The notes beneath the pieces are model-generated. The model saw nothing but the letters and a program-made list of their open reading frames with translations. It did no database searches and was not told where the DNA came from. A stretch of DNA of 53,063 nt from Brevinematales bacterium (GTDB taxonomy: Bacteria > Spirochaetota > Brevinematia > Brevinematales > JAOACQ01): the NCBI GenBank assembly GCA_026417755.1, contig JAOACQ010000022.1, positions 1 to 53,063 of the forward strand, in the 5' to 3' direction. Of the stretch, positions 34,340 through 42,754 are shown in pieces. The translations under genes and the position numbers were made by a program. Each line of letters opens with the position of its first letter. The first letter of the stretch is position 1.

Positions 34340-35377
34340 CTAATTTTCAAGAAGAATATTGAGAAGATACATAGAATAGCACTCATTACCAAAATTTTTA
34401 AAATAGTAATTCTTTAATCTTTCGATTAACTCCCTTCTATTTTTGACTTTGAGTTTTGAATAGATATTTTTTATATGAAATTTAACGGTAGGTATTGAAA
34501 TATATAAACTTTTTGCGATTTCATTATTTGATTGAAACTTAATGATACACTTTACAATCTCCGTTTCTCTCGCTGATAGAGAATATTCTCTAAAAAATTC
34601 TTCGTTTGGCATTACAAATTCTGAAATAACATCCATTATGTTTATAATCAGAACACGTATTCCTTTTATTTCAAAAACTTCATCCTCTTCTTCAATAATT
34701 GGAGAAAACCTAAAAAAAACTGGCAAGTTTTTTTCACCGTTATTCATAACTGTATTTAACGTTATCACTTCGCCCGATTTAACCCTCTCAAGTTTTTCCC
34801 TAATAATTTTCTTTTGTTCGTCTGCAAAGAAATCAAGAAATGTTTTGTTCCATAAAGAAGTAACCTTAAACCTTTCCCTTACAAGATTGGTCATAAATTT
34901 AATCCCATAATCAAGATCAAGTTCAACCATCATAATTTGGAGTGTATCTAGCATATCACGTAATTTATTTTCTATATTTCTTTTTTCTTTTTTCAATCTT
35001 TTGTGAGTCTGTGCTTGAGAAATAGCTATATCAATTGATATACCAAGCTGAGAAAGATCTATAGGCTTTATAATATAACCATAACTTCCTTCCTTTTTAG
35101 CAAGTTCCATTGTTTTTTCTTCAGAAATAGCCGTAATAAACATAAAAGGGATATCCATTTTTTTTAGTTCTTTTGAGAGTTGAATGCCGTTTTCATTCCC
35201 CCTTAAATATATATCTATAAAAACAAAATCAATACTATTTTTTTTAATGAATTCAAGAGAATCCTTCACATTATCAAAAACCCCCATTACATTCAATTTT
35301 CTATCTATAAGGAAGGATTTTAAGACTTCTGCAAAGATGGCTTCATCTTCAACTATTAAAACATTAATAGCTCCCAT
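34340..35377 (-). CDS. Response regulator with PAS-like middle and LuxR HTH
   Basis: The 345-residue protein has a receiver domain (residues 1-125; LIVEDE, phospho-Asp in FVFIDIYLRG, Lys in YIIKPIDL). A coiled and PAS-like middle follows (about 130-255). The LuxR HTH is at about 275-330 (SARETEIVKCIIKFQSNNEIAKSLYISIPTVKFHIKNIYSKLKV). The tail beyond the HTH has the form of the tail in the hybrid at 43778-45871. Phosphorylation may come from one of the HisKA_2 kinases. AAGGGGG precedes the ATG. The 190-bp gap upstream has several -10-like TATAAT boxes but no gene. Confidence 0.9.
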   Translation of the reverse strand: MGAINVLIVEDEAIFAEVLKSFLIDRKLNVMGVFDNVKDSLEFIKKNSIDFVFIDIYLRGNENGIQLSKELKKMDIPFMFITAISEEKTMELAKKEGSYGYIIKPIDLSQLGISIDIAISQAQTHKRLKKEKRNIENKLRDMLDTLQIMMVELDLDYGIKFMTNLVRERFKVTSLWNKTFLDFFADEQKKIIREKLERVKSGEVITLNTVMNNGEKNLPVFFRFSPIIEEEDEVFEIKGIRVLIINIMDVISEFVMPNEEFFREYSLSARETEIVKCIIKFQSNNEIAKSLYISIPTVKFHIKNIYSKLKVKNRRELIERLKNYYFKNFGNECYSMYLLNILLEN

Positions 35378-35567
35378 TTTTACCCCCTTTGCTCTATATC
35401 ACTTTCATTTTAACATTATAAATTCTTTTTTAAAAAAAGAAACTATCCTTTAAGTATAATTTTTTAGTTAATATTATAAATATTACTGATTTAGGCGTGA
35501 AAATTGTTTATGAAATGTTATATTATCGATAAATTATATACTCAACTTATGTGAGAAAAAGGAAATT

Positions 35568-37571
35568 TTATTCAACTTCCAGACAGATCATACATATATC
35601 ATCATCAAAAAAATCACCCCCCCTGAATTCAATAAGTTTGTCATAAACTATTTTTATTATGTCAGAGGGAGAAAAGTTCTTGACACTATCTAAAATTATG
35701 TCAAGGTGCACTTCACCAAAATAGATGGGATCATCTTTTTCAAATTTCTCAAAGGGAGTACTTTCAGAAAGTCCATCAGTAAAGAAAAAGAGTTTATCTT
35801 TTTTCTGTAACTTTATCGTACTATTCACATAGCCTTTATCAATCTTTGTAGCTTCATCTGTCTTCATTATACCAAGGGGTATACCTCTATTTTCTGAACT
35901 GAGTTTTGAAATTTCTTCTTTTGAAATTTTGTAGGGAAGCGTATGACCGGCATTTGCATAAATAAATTGACGGGTGTTTTTATTATAGATTCCATAAAAG
36001 GCTGTAACAAAATGTCCCTGTAATTGAACATAAAGAAAATCGTTTAATTTTTTCAAGAATTTTGCTGGATTTGTGAGTTCAGAAGTCATTTGATTTATTG
36101 CACTCTTTATCATAGAAGTAATAAGAGCAGCAGGAACCCCATGCCCTGAAACATCACTTATAAAGATACCTATCTTATCATCATCAATTTCTATAAAATC
36201 ATAAAAATCCCCACAAACCTGTTCCATAGGTTTATAAAATGCTTCAATTTCAAAAAGAGGCGGAACAGATGGAATAAGAAATGTTTGAATCTTCTTGGCC
36301 AACTCCAGTTCTCTTTCCACAAGATTTTTGTTAAGTTTAATTCTGTTTATAGCAGTTTCAAGCTCAAGATTCTTTTGAGACAAAATTTCTTCAAGCTGTT
36401 CTTTTATCAAAACAAATTGGTTATTCTTTATATTAAGCTCTCTTAAATATTCTTCTTTTTCTTTATATACTCTTATAAATCTATAGAATAAAATAAAAAT
36501 GATTGAATAAATAAAAGTTAGAACACCAATATCGAGAAAAACTTTACTCCAGAAGAAAATACCAAAGCCCCTTGCAAGTATTTCATACATAGCTGAAAGA
36601 AATAGAAAAATTCCACCTATTGCAAGAAATTGAGCTTCTCTATTACTTTCGAGTGCAGAAAATAATAGAAAAGAAAAAAGAACAATAATTATTCCCATCA
36701 AATAAATGAAATAAAAGTTCAGTAATTTTGATAAGGCAACATTCCCATAAATCTCAATAAGACACACCAAAATAATTATTAATATCTGTGAATAAAACAA
36801 TAGATTCAAAATAGAGTTAAATTTTTTCCTTAAAATTACATCAAGAAAAATAAAAAGACCAAGCATCATTAGATAAGAAGAAAAAAAGGCAATATAACCC
36901 CACAAGAATGGAAAGTCAAGCAAAAATACTGTCAGAAGATTTTCTGATACCTGTTTTAAGCCAAGAAAAAAAATAAACAAACCAGCTCCAAAAAAGGCTT
37001 TTTTCTCAAAATATTTTAAAAATGAAATCAACATCAAGAATAAGCCTGATATAACAATTATAACAGACATTATCATGCCATAAATATTATCCTTTACAAT
37101 GCTTTTATAAGCATCTTCCAATCTGATAATTTTAAGCTGTTTATGCCTCAAAAACATTGCTTCATTAGCATAAAATATTTTAAAATAGATATACTTACCT
37201 TTGTAATCTTCCCTGAGTTTTATAATATTAAATTTTTCTCCTGTTGTAAGGCTTAATTTTTCCGGAATCAATCTACCATAATGAAATTCTGAAATTTTAT
37301 TTGGTAGGCTTATATCATCTACATAAACTTCATAAAATTGTTCAGTAGAATAATAATAAATACAATATTCAGTTAAATTTGTTTCTGGAAGTTTAAATCT
37401 TAAAAATAATATATGTTCATAAGGTTTGTTTTCTATTTCGAGTTTTATAAAATCAATATTCTTAAATCTTAATTCAGATAATTTTGAATCTTCTTTAGCA
37501 AAACTATACTCTATGTTAACATCAAGAGAGTAAGAAAATCCAAACAAAAATAAAAAGAATAAAACTTTCAT
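35568..37571 (-). CDS. 7TM sensor protein with SpoIIE/RsbU-type PP2C phosphatase domain
   Basis: A signal-like N-terminus and an extracytoplasmic domain (about residues 15-160) precede seven membrane helices (about 165-380) of the 7TMR-DISM type. A coiled coil (about 385-440) and a PP2C/SpoIIE phosphatase domain follow (about 445-667). Catalytic metal motifs are intact: GDFYDFIEI, FISDVSGHGVPAAL, FFFTDGLSE and DDDICMICL. Such phosphatases dephosphorylate STAS antagonists; the STAS proteins at 3912-4238 and 43446-43781 are candidate substrates. ATG 37571 has no ribosome site and lies 8 bases after a -10 box. Confidence 0.9.
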   Translation of the reverse strand: MKVLFFLFLFGFSYSLDVNIEYSFAKEDSKLSELRFKNIDFIKLEIENKPYEHILFLRFKLPETNLTEYCIYYYSTEQFYEVYVDDISLPNKISEFHYGRLIPEKLSLTTGEKFNIIKLREDYKGKYIYFKIFYANEAMFLRHKQLKIIRLEDAYKSIVKDNIYGMIMSVIIVISGLFLMLISFLKYFEKKAFFGAGLFIFFLGLKQVSENLLTVFLLDFPFLWGYIAFFSSYLMMLGLFIFLDVILRKKFNSILNLLFYSQILIIILVCLIEIYGNVALSKLLNFYFIYLMGIIIVLFSFLLFSALESNREAQFLAIGGIFLFLSAMYEILARGFGIFFWSKVFLDIGVLTFIYSIIFILFYRFIRVYKEKEEYLRELNIKNNQFVLIKEQLEEILSQKNLELETAINRIKLNKNLVERELELAKKIQTFLIPSVPPLFEIEAFYKPMEQVCGDFYDFIEIDDDKIGIFISDVSGHGVPAALITSMIKSAINQMTSELTNPAKFLKKLNDFLYVQLQGHFVTAFYGIYNKNTRQFIYANAGHTLPYKISKEEISKLSSENRGIPLGIMKTDEATKIDKGYVNSTIKLQKKDKLFFFTDGLSESTPFEKFEKDDPIYFGEVHLDIILDSVKNFSPSDIIKIVYDKLIEFRGGDFFDDDICMICLEVE

Positions 37572-37579
37572 AATGCTAT

Positions 37580-37608
37580 ATTCTATATTCAAAAAAAATT
37601 TTTTACAA
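37580..37608 (-). promoter_or_regulatory. Promoter giving a predicted leaderless mRNA for the phosphatase gene
   Basis: TTGTAA (37608-37603) and TAGAAT (37585-37580) are 17 bp apart on the minus strand. The ATG at 37571 comes 8 bases after the -10 box, with no Shine-Dalgarno sequence. Confidence 0.55.
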
Positions 37609-37671
37609 TAGTATTTTTTTTATAACTTGAAAATAACGCTTTTTTTTGTTATATTTTATATGAGGTTAAAA

Positions 37672-37896
37672 ATGGAACAGAAAACCTTGATAATGTTTGG
37701 TATACTTGTAGTTTTTGTTGGCTTTATGATTATACTTTTTGGTTTTTTTTCTAAGTTTTTACCTTTTTTCAAATTACCGGGGGATATCGTCATAGAAAAA
37801 GAGAATTTCGGTTTTTATTTTCCAATTGTTTCCAGTATAATTCTAAGTTTAATTTTAACAGTTATATTAAACATTATTGCAAAAGTTTTTAAATGA
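37672..37896 (+). CDS. DUF2905 small membrane protein
   Basis: ATG 37672 follows TGAGGT. The 74-residue product has two membrane helices separated by FKLPGDIVIEKENFGFYFP, the LPGDI signature of the DUF2905 family. The function of the family is not known. Its stop overlaps the frame that leads into the next gene, and both are probably co-transcribed. Confidence 0.85.
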   Translation: MEQKTLIMFGILVVFVGFMIILFGFFSKFLPFFKLPGDIVIEKENFGFYFPIVSSIILSLILTVILNIIAKVFK

Positions 37897-37958
37897 AATT
37901 TTTGATAAATTTGAGATTATACCTTAAAATTTATTATTACAGTTTTGGGAGACTGATT

Positions 37959-38345
37959 ATGAAGAAATTGTGGGTTATTTTGTTGTTTTTTTCTTTTTAT
38001 GGATGTTTTAAATTTAATTCTGTATTACCTGAGGATAAATTAAAGGATATGTCTTCCGTAAAAATAATGGAACTTGCCGCAGAAAAATATCAGGCAAATG
38101 AATATAAAGATGCAATATACTATTATGAATATGTAATAAAAAATTTCTCTGAAGATAAGGAAAATTTTGCATGGGCTCATTATGAAATAGGATTCATAAA
38201 ATATCAGGAAGGAAAATTAAAAGAGGCTCTTGACTATTTTTATAAAACTGCATCTATTGACTCTCCAAATAAAGCCCCTACTATACTTGCCCTTCAGATG
38301 GCAGAAAGAGTAGAGAAAATGCTTGAGAAAAAAGGCAGGAACTAA
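37959..38345 (+). CDS. TPR lipoprotein
   Basis: ATG 37959 follows GGGAG at 7 bases; an earlier in-frame start at 37893 lacks support. The lipobox FYGC places the mature N-terminus at about Cys16. The 128-residue product then has two or three TPR-like helices (MELAAEKYQANEYKDAIYYY and FIKYQEGKLKEALDYFYK). It is probably an envelope adaptor. The next gene starts 2 bp downstream. Confidence 0.8.
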   Translation: MKKLWVILLFFSFYGCFKFNSVLPEDKLKDMSSVKIMELAAEKYQANEYKDAIYYYEYVIKNFSEDKENFAWAHYEIGFIKYQEGKLKEALDYFYKTASIDSPNKAPTILALQMAERVEKMLEKKGRN

Positions 38346-38347
38346 AA

Positions 38348-39304
38348 TTGGCTAAAAGACGTATAAGTATCATAAATCATATCTTATATTTAATTGAGTT
38401 TTTAATAGTTGTGCCTTTAACAGTTTTTTTATCCTTACTACCGCTAAAGTTTTTGAGATTTTTAGCTCTCCCTTTAAGTAGAATAATCTATTTAATAGAT
38501 AAAAAGAATAAAAAGATTGCAGAATATAATCTTAAAATTGTCTTTAAAGACAAACAGTGGGATGAAAAAGAAAAGAAGGATTTATTAAAAAAACTTTTTT
38601 ACAATATAGTCCTTTATGCTGTAGAGTACTTAAAATTAAAGGTAGTTACTCCAAAAAACTATAAAAAATTTGTAGAATTTGAAGGTTATGAAAATGTAGA
38701 CAAAGCCTTAAAAGATGGGAAAGGTTTAATAGTTGTTACAGCACATATCGGTAACTGGGAATATCTTGGTGGTATCCCCGCAAAACTAGGAAAAAATCTC
38801 GCTGTAATTATAAACAGACAATTTAATCCTTATACTGACTGGTGGTTAAAAAGAATAAGAGAAAAAGATGGTGGTATAAAATGTTTCTATAATGAGGTAG
38901 GCGATCTATCAAAGATTGTAAAACATCTAAAAAAAGGAGGAATAATAGGAACTCTTGTCGATCAAACATACTATTTTCAACCTATTTTCGTGCCATTTTT
39001 TGGAAAAGATGCTGCAACTGCTGATGGACCCGCAAAACTTCATCTTAAATACGGTGCTCCAATTATGCTTGCTTTTGCAATAAGAATGCCGGATAAAAAG
39101 TATAAACTTATATATTATCCTCATATTTATTTTGAAAAAACCGACAATTTTGAAGAAGACTGTAAAAAAATTATGCGTTATATAAATTCAGAATATGAAA
39201 AAATTATTCTCAAATATCCAGAACAATGGTTTTCATTCTTTCATCATAGATGGGAGAGAACAAAACCAGAACATTTTTCTGACATAAATGATTCGCCATT
39301 TTAA
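38348..39304 (+). CDS. LpxL/HtrB-like lipid A (lysophospholipid) acyltransferase
   Basis: The 318-residue protein has an N-terminal membrane helix and the acyltransferase motif TAHIGNWEYLGG, in which His and Glu match the HX4(D/E) catalytic pair of the LpxL/HtrB family. GIIGTLVDQTYYF and VPFFGKDAATADGPA follow as in the family. It starts at TTG 38348 with AGGA upstream. The family adds secondary acyl chains to lipid A or related lipids. If the host is a spirochaete, this argues for an outer membrane with lipid A or a similar acylated lipid, unlike treponemes. Confidence 0.88.
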   Translation: MAKRRISIINHILYLIEFLIVVPLTVFLSLLPLKFLRFLALPLSRIIYLIDKKNKKIAEYNLKIVFKDKQWDEKEKKDLLKKLFYNIVLYAVEYLKLKVVTPKNYKKFVEFEGYENVDKALKDGKGLIVVTAHIGNWEYLGGIPAKLGKNLAVIINRQFNPYTDWWLKRIREKDGGIKCFYNEVGDLSKIVKHLKKGGIIGTLVDQTYYFQPIFVPFFGKDAATADGPAKLHLKYGAPIMLAFAIRMPDKKYKLIYYPHIYFEKTDNFEEDCKKIMRYINSEYEKIILKYPEQWFSFFHHRWERTKPEHFSDINDSPF

Positions 39305-39321
39305 ATTTTGGAGATTAAAAG

Positions 39322-39350
39322 TTGACAAAATTTTTTTTTATCTTTATTAT
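39322..39350 (+). promoter_or_regulatory. Promoter of rplU-prp-rpmA operon
   Basis: TTGACA at 39322-39327 and TATTAT at 39345-39350 are 17 bp apart. The leader to ATG 39393 is about 36 bases and ends in GAGGAG. Confidence 0.75.
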
Positions 39351-39392
39351 ATTAAACCTTAAAAAGTTGCTATTTTTTAGAGGAGTAGAAAA

Positions 39393-39710
39393 ATGTATGC
39401 CATTTTAGAAATTGGTGGAAAACAATATAAGGTTGAAAAAGGCACAAAACTTTCTGTAGATTTCTTAAACACAGAAAAGGATAAAATAGAGTTTCAGACT
39501 GTTACAATGATTTCCGATAAAGGAAATGTAGAGATTGGAACACCTTATATAGCAGGTGCCTCTGTCGAAGCAAAAGTCTTGAATCCTATGGTTAAAGGTG
39601 AAAAGTTAATTGTTTATAAGTATAAGTCTAAGGCAAATTATAGAAGAAAAGCCGGACACAGACAACTTTATAGTGAAATAGAGGTTGTAAAGATTAATAA
39701 AGCAAGTTAA
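39393..39710 (+). CDS. rplU: 50S ribosomal protein L21
   Basis: The 105-residue protein starts MYAILEIGGKQYKVEKG and has KYKSKANYRRKAGHRQ near the end, both typical of L21, which binds 23S rRNA. It heads the common rplU-prp-rpmA gene order. Its TAA overlaps the next start codon by one base. Confidence 0.97.
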   Translation: MYAILEIGGKQYKVEKGTKLSVDFLNTEKDKIEFQTVTMISDKGNVEIGTPYIAGASVEAKVLNPMVKGEKLIVYKYKSKANYRRKAGHRQLYSEIEVVKINKAS

Positions 39711-40039
39711 TGATAAGTATAAAGATTAGTATAGAAAAGGTTTTGACCTTAGAAGCAAGTGGTCATGCCCTTTTCGATAAAAAAGGAAAGGATATAGTGT
39801 GTGCAGCTGTTTCAACCCTTCTCCAAAGCTGGCTTATCGGATTGGAAGAGCTTTGCAAGGTTAGGCTAAATACTAAAAAGGAGAATGGGTTTTTAAGTGT
39901 TAGGGTTGATGAGATAAATGAAAATACTTTTTTACTTACTCAAAATCTTGTTTTGAGTCTAAAAATTTTGGAAAAACAGTATAAAGAAAACATAAAAGTT
40001 GAATTGGAGGAAAAGGATGGCAGCAGGTGGTTCAGGTAA
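39710..40039 (+). CDS. prp: Ribosomal-processing cysteine protease Prp
   Basis: The 109-residue protein matches the Prp (YsxB) family. [18 protein letters not shown] holds the catalytic His19 and Cys31, at the same 12-residue spacing as His22 and Cys34 of the S. aureus enzyme. Prp removes an N-terminal extension from L27 in Firmicutes. It lies between rplU and rpmA and overlaps both, so the three are translationally coupled. The L27 encoded next has no such extension. Confidence 0.92.
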   Translation: MISIKISIEKVLTLEASGHALFDKKGKDIVCAAVSTLLQSWLIGLEELCKVRLNTKKENGFLSVRVDEINENTFLLTQNLVLSLKILEKQYKENIKVELEEKDGSRWFR

Positions 40040-40253
40040 AAATGGTAGAGATAGCCATTCAAAAAGACTTGGAGTTAAGGTTTTTGGTGGGCAGAGTGTT
40101 AAAAGTGGAAATATAATTATTAGGCAAAGAGGAACAAAATTCTGGCCGGGTAAGAATGTTGGTCTTGGAAGGGATCATACTATTTTTGCGTTAAAGGATG
40201 GGATTGTTAATTTTGTCGAAAGAAAAGGCAAATATTTCGTGGATGTGATTTAA
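40017..40253 (+). CDS. rpmA: 50S ribosomal protein L27
   Basis: ATG 40017 lies 6 bases after GGAGG and opens directly with [19 protein letters not shown], the mature L27 N-terminus that reaches toward the peptidyl transferase centre. The longest in-frame alternative would add only six residues and has no cleavage motif. The 78 residues are complete, with [11 protein letters not shown] and [12 protein letters not shown]. It overlaps prp by 23 bp. Confidence 0.96.
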   Translation: MAAGGSGKNGRDSHSKRLGVKVFGGQSVKSGNIIIRQRGTKFWPGKNVGLGRDHTIFALKDGIVNFVERKGKYFVDVI

Positions 40254-40273
40254 AAAATTTTTGTGGAGATATA

Positions 40274-40606
40274 ATGGATCAGAAAAAGATAGCTCATTTC
40301 AAAGAAAGACTTTTGGAAATGGAAAAGGAAATACTCGAAAACATCCAATCAGAAAGCTACGAAGATGAAAATCCTTTCGATGTAGATGGAGACCTTATTG
40401 ACAAGGCGGATGTATTGAGTTCAGCCTCATTGACTGAAGGTCTTTCCGCTTCTCAGAAGAAAATGCTAGAAGAGATACGTCGTGCGTTGCAGAGAATTAA
40501 AGATGGTACGTATGGAGTGTGTCAGGTCTGCGGCTCTGAGATAGAAGAAGAAAGACTGGAAGCTATACCATATGCAGACAAATGCAAAAAGCATATGGGG
40601 CGTTAG
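40274..40606 (+). CDS. DksA/TraR zinc-finger family protein
   Basis: The 110-residue protein has a helical N-terminus and a C-terminal zinc finger: CQVCGSEI, then CKKH at the expected distance, so the last ligand is His rather than Cys. RRALQRIKDGTYGVC is the typical lead-in. DksA-type proteins bind RNA polymerase with ppGpp; small versions of this type are often called YocK-like or TraR-like. It lies 20 bp after rpmA with TGGAG and is probably in the same operon. Confidence 0.88.
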   Translation: MDQKKIAHFKERLLEMEKEILENIQSESYEDENPFDVDGDLIDKADVLSSASLTEGLSASQKKMLEEIRRALQRIKDGTYGVCQVCGSEIEEERLEAIPYADKCKKHMGR

Positions 40607-40628
40607 AAACTTTTTTAAGGAGTGATAT

Positions 40629-40901
40629 ATGGAGAGCAGCAGACTTTATGTCGGCAATTTGAAGTACGGTGTTACTTCAGAACAGTTATCAGAACTTTTC
40701 GCTGGTTATGGCGAAGTTAAGTATGCCAAGGTTATCGAAGGCAAAGGGTTTGGTTTCGTTGAAATGGGAAATAGCAGCGAAGCTGAAAATGCAATGAATG
40801 CCCTTAATGGACAGGAATTTGCAGGAAGAACCCTGAAAATTGATGAAGCAAAACCAAGAGAAAGAAAAAGAAATCCTCGTTTTTCAAGAAGAGAGTATTA
40901 A
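40629..40901 (+). CDS. RRM-type RNA-binding protein
   Basis: The 90-residue protein is a single RNA recognition motif: RNP2 LYVGNL near residue 6, RNP1 GKGFGFVEM near residue 43, and a basic C-terminal tail ERKRNPRFSRRE. Such small RRM proteins occur in cyanobacteria, spirochaetes and others and bind single-stranded RNA. AAGGAG precedes the ATG. A terminator follows at 40923-40948. Confidence 0.95.
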   Translation: MESSRLYVGNLKYGVTSEQLSELFAGYGEVKYAKVIEGKGFGFVEMGNSSEAENAMNALNGQEFAGRTLKIDEAKPRERKRNPRFSRREY

Positions 40902-40922
40902 TTTTTTTCTTTTAGCGGAAAT

Positions 40923-40948
40923 GGGGTAGAAGTTTAAACTTTTACCCC
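40923..40948 (+). terminator. Intrinsic terminator after the RRM gene
   Basis: GGGGTAGAAGTTT (40923-40935) pairs with AAACTTTTACCCC (40936-40948), with G-T pairs allowed. The stem is strong, though the following stretch is only moderately T-rich. Confidence 0.65.
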
Positions 40949-40994
40949 CTAATATTTATTCTGTGATCTGATAAACTATTAGGAGTTAAAGAAA

Positions 40995-42002
40995 ATGGGG
41001 CTTAGATTTTTGCTCGTTTTGGTTCTATTTTGCTCCTGTTCGGTTTATAAAACCGAAAATAAAGAAGATGTGCTTTTTGAAATTAAGAGGGGGGAAAGTT
41101 TTTCCTCTGTTGTAAAAAGGCTTGTCGAAGAAAAAATCATATCACACCCAAGAGTTTTTAAGTTTCAAGCTAAATTATCTGGTTCATCTAAAAACCTTAA
41201 GTTTGGTATCTACCTGATTAAGAAAAATGAATCTTATAGCTCCATAATAAATAAATTTTACAGTGGTAAAAGTTACTCTATTAATGTAACTATTCCCGAA
41301 GGATATAATATTTTTGATATTGCAGATCTTCTAGAATCAAAAAATCTTGTCAAAAAGGAAGACTTTTTAAAGACTCTTCGGGATAAAGACTTGCTTGATT
41401 ATGCCGGTCTCAATAAAGGGCAGTCACTTGAGGGCTACTTATTCCCTGATTCTTATAGTATTCCTTTAAACTATTCACCAAAACAAATCGCAAAAATGAT
41501 GATTACAAGATTTAAAGAAGTCGTTAATGATGAGATTTTAAACGTTATTAAATCAAAAAATATTACCTTAAACAAAGTTTTAACAATGGCTTCTATAATT
41601 CAAAAGGAAGCAAGATTTGAACATGAAATGCCAATAATATCTGGTGTCTACTACAATAGAATTGAAAAAAGATATAAACTACAGGCTGACCCAACACTTA
41701 TATATGCATTAATACTTGATGGTAAATATGATGGAAATATAAGAAAAAGTCATTTTGATTATCATTCAAAATATAATACATATCGATACTATGGTTTACC
41801 ACCGGGTCCTATATGTAATTCAGGGAAAATGGCTATTCTTGCTGCTATTTATCCAGCAAAAGTAGATTACTTATATTTTGTAGCTAAGCCGGATGGAACC
41901 CATTATTTTTCAAAGACTCTTGAAGAACATAATAAAGCTGTTCATCTCTACCAAATTATCCCAGCTATAGAAAGAAGGAAACAAAGGTTAAATTCAAAAT
42001 GA
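40995..42002 (+). CDS. mltG: Endolytic murein transglycosylase MltG
   Basis: MltG cleaves nascent glycan strands in the periplasm. The 335-residue protein shows a LysM-like N-terminal half and the YceG catalytic domain: EGYLFPDSYSIP, MASIIQKEAR with the catalytic Glu, LQADPTLIYAL and YGLPPGPICNSG. The N-terminus is LVLFCSCS, so it looks like a lipoprotein rather than the usual bitopic membrane protein. AGGAG precedes the ATG. Its TGA stop overlaps the next ATG by 4 bp. Confidence 0.93.
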   Translation: MGLRFLLVLVLFCSCSVYKTENKEDVLFEIKRGESFSSVVKRLVEEKIISHPRVFKFQAKLSGSSKNLKFGIYLIKKNESYSSIINKFYSGKSYSINVTIPEGYNIFDIADLLESKNLVKKEDFLKTLRDKDLLDYAGLNKGQSLEGYLFPDSYSIPLNYSPKQIAKMMITRFKEVVNDEILNVIKSKNITLNKVLTMASIIQKEARFEHEMPIISGVYYNRIEKRYKLQADPTLIYALILDGKYDGNIRKSHFDYHSKYNTYRYYGLPPGPICNSGKMAILAAIYPAKVDYLYFVAKPDGTHYFSKTLEEHNKAVHLYQIIPAIERRKQRLNSK

Positions 42003-42739
42003 TAGAAAAGAAAGAACTTGTGGCTTTTCTTGACGAATTACTAAAACCATCCGACTTTATTGATTCTACATATAACGGACTACAGGTAGATGGCAAAGAT
42101 TCAATAGAAACAATATCCTTTGCCGTTGATTCCTCTTTATCGGTTTTTGAAAAAGCAGAAGATTTTTTAATTACTCACCACGGTTTGATATGGGGTGGGC
42201 TGAAAAATATTAATTCTTTCTATAAAAAACGAATTTTTCAATTACTCAAAAATGAAATTAATCTTTATGTCTCTCATTTGCCCCTTGATTTTCATCCAGA
42301 GATTGGTAATAACGTTTCTTTAATAAAATTCCTCGATATTTCAAGAAAATTTGAAATTATTAAAAACACTGGAATTTTAGTTTTTTTTAACAAAGAGATA
42401 GAATTACAAGAACTTATTGAAATAGTAAAAAAAAAGATTAATCCTCTCACAAGATTTTATAATTTCAATAATAAAAAATTAAGTGAAATCTTCATATCAA
42501 CAGGAGCAATTTCAAGAAATATCCTTGAAACTCTAGCAAATAATGGCATTAAAAATATATTAACAGGAGAGGCTTCTTCAGAAAATACCTTTTATTATTT
42601 GCTAAAAGAATATGAAATCAATATAATATTAGCCGGACATTATCAAACTGAAATTTTTGGCTTACTTTCTTTACAGGAAGTTTTGAAGAAGGAATTTAAA
42701 GAAAAAGTAAAATATAATTTTATAGATATGCCTTATTAA
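41999..42739 (+). CDS. Nif3/YbgI-like dinuclear metal-binding protein
   Basis: The 246-residue protein carries the Nif3 family metal sites: DSTYNGLQVDG near the start, LITHHGLIWGG, and near the end ILAGHYQTE. The family is often named GTP cyclohydrolase 1 type 2, but its true role is unsettled. It is coupled to mltG by ATGA and lies 15 bp ahead of thyX, so it is part of the same operon. Confidence 0.88.
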   Translation: MIEKKELVAFLDELLKPSDFIDSTYNGLQVDGKDSIETISFAVDSSLSVFEKAEDFLITHHGLIWGGLKNINSFYKKRIFQLLKNEINLYVSHLPLDFHPEIGNNVSLIKFLDISRKFEIIKNTGILVFFNKEIELQELIEIVKKKINPLTRFYNFNNKKLSEIFISTGAISRNILETLANNGIKNILTGEASSENTFYYLLKEYEINIILAGHYQTEIFGLLSLQEVLKKEFKEKVKYNFIDMPY

Positions 42740-42754
42740 AAAAATGGAGAATAT

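Noticed and set aside
35378..35567. Riboswitch or small RNA in the gap before the REC-LuxR gene
   Set aside because: The stretch is AT-rich with several TATAAT-like boxes but no stable GC-containing stems or known riboswitch core.
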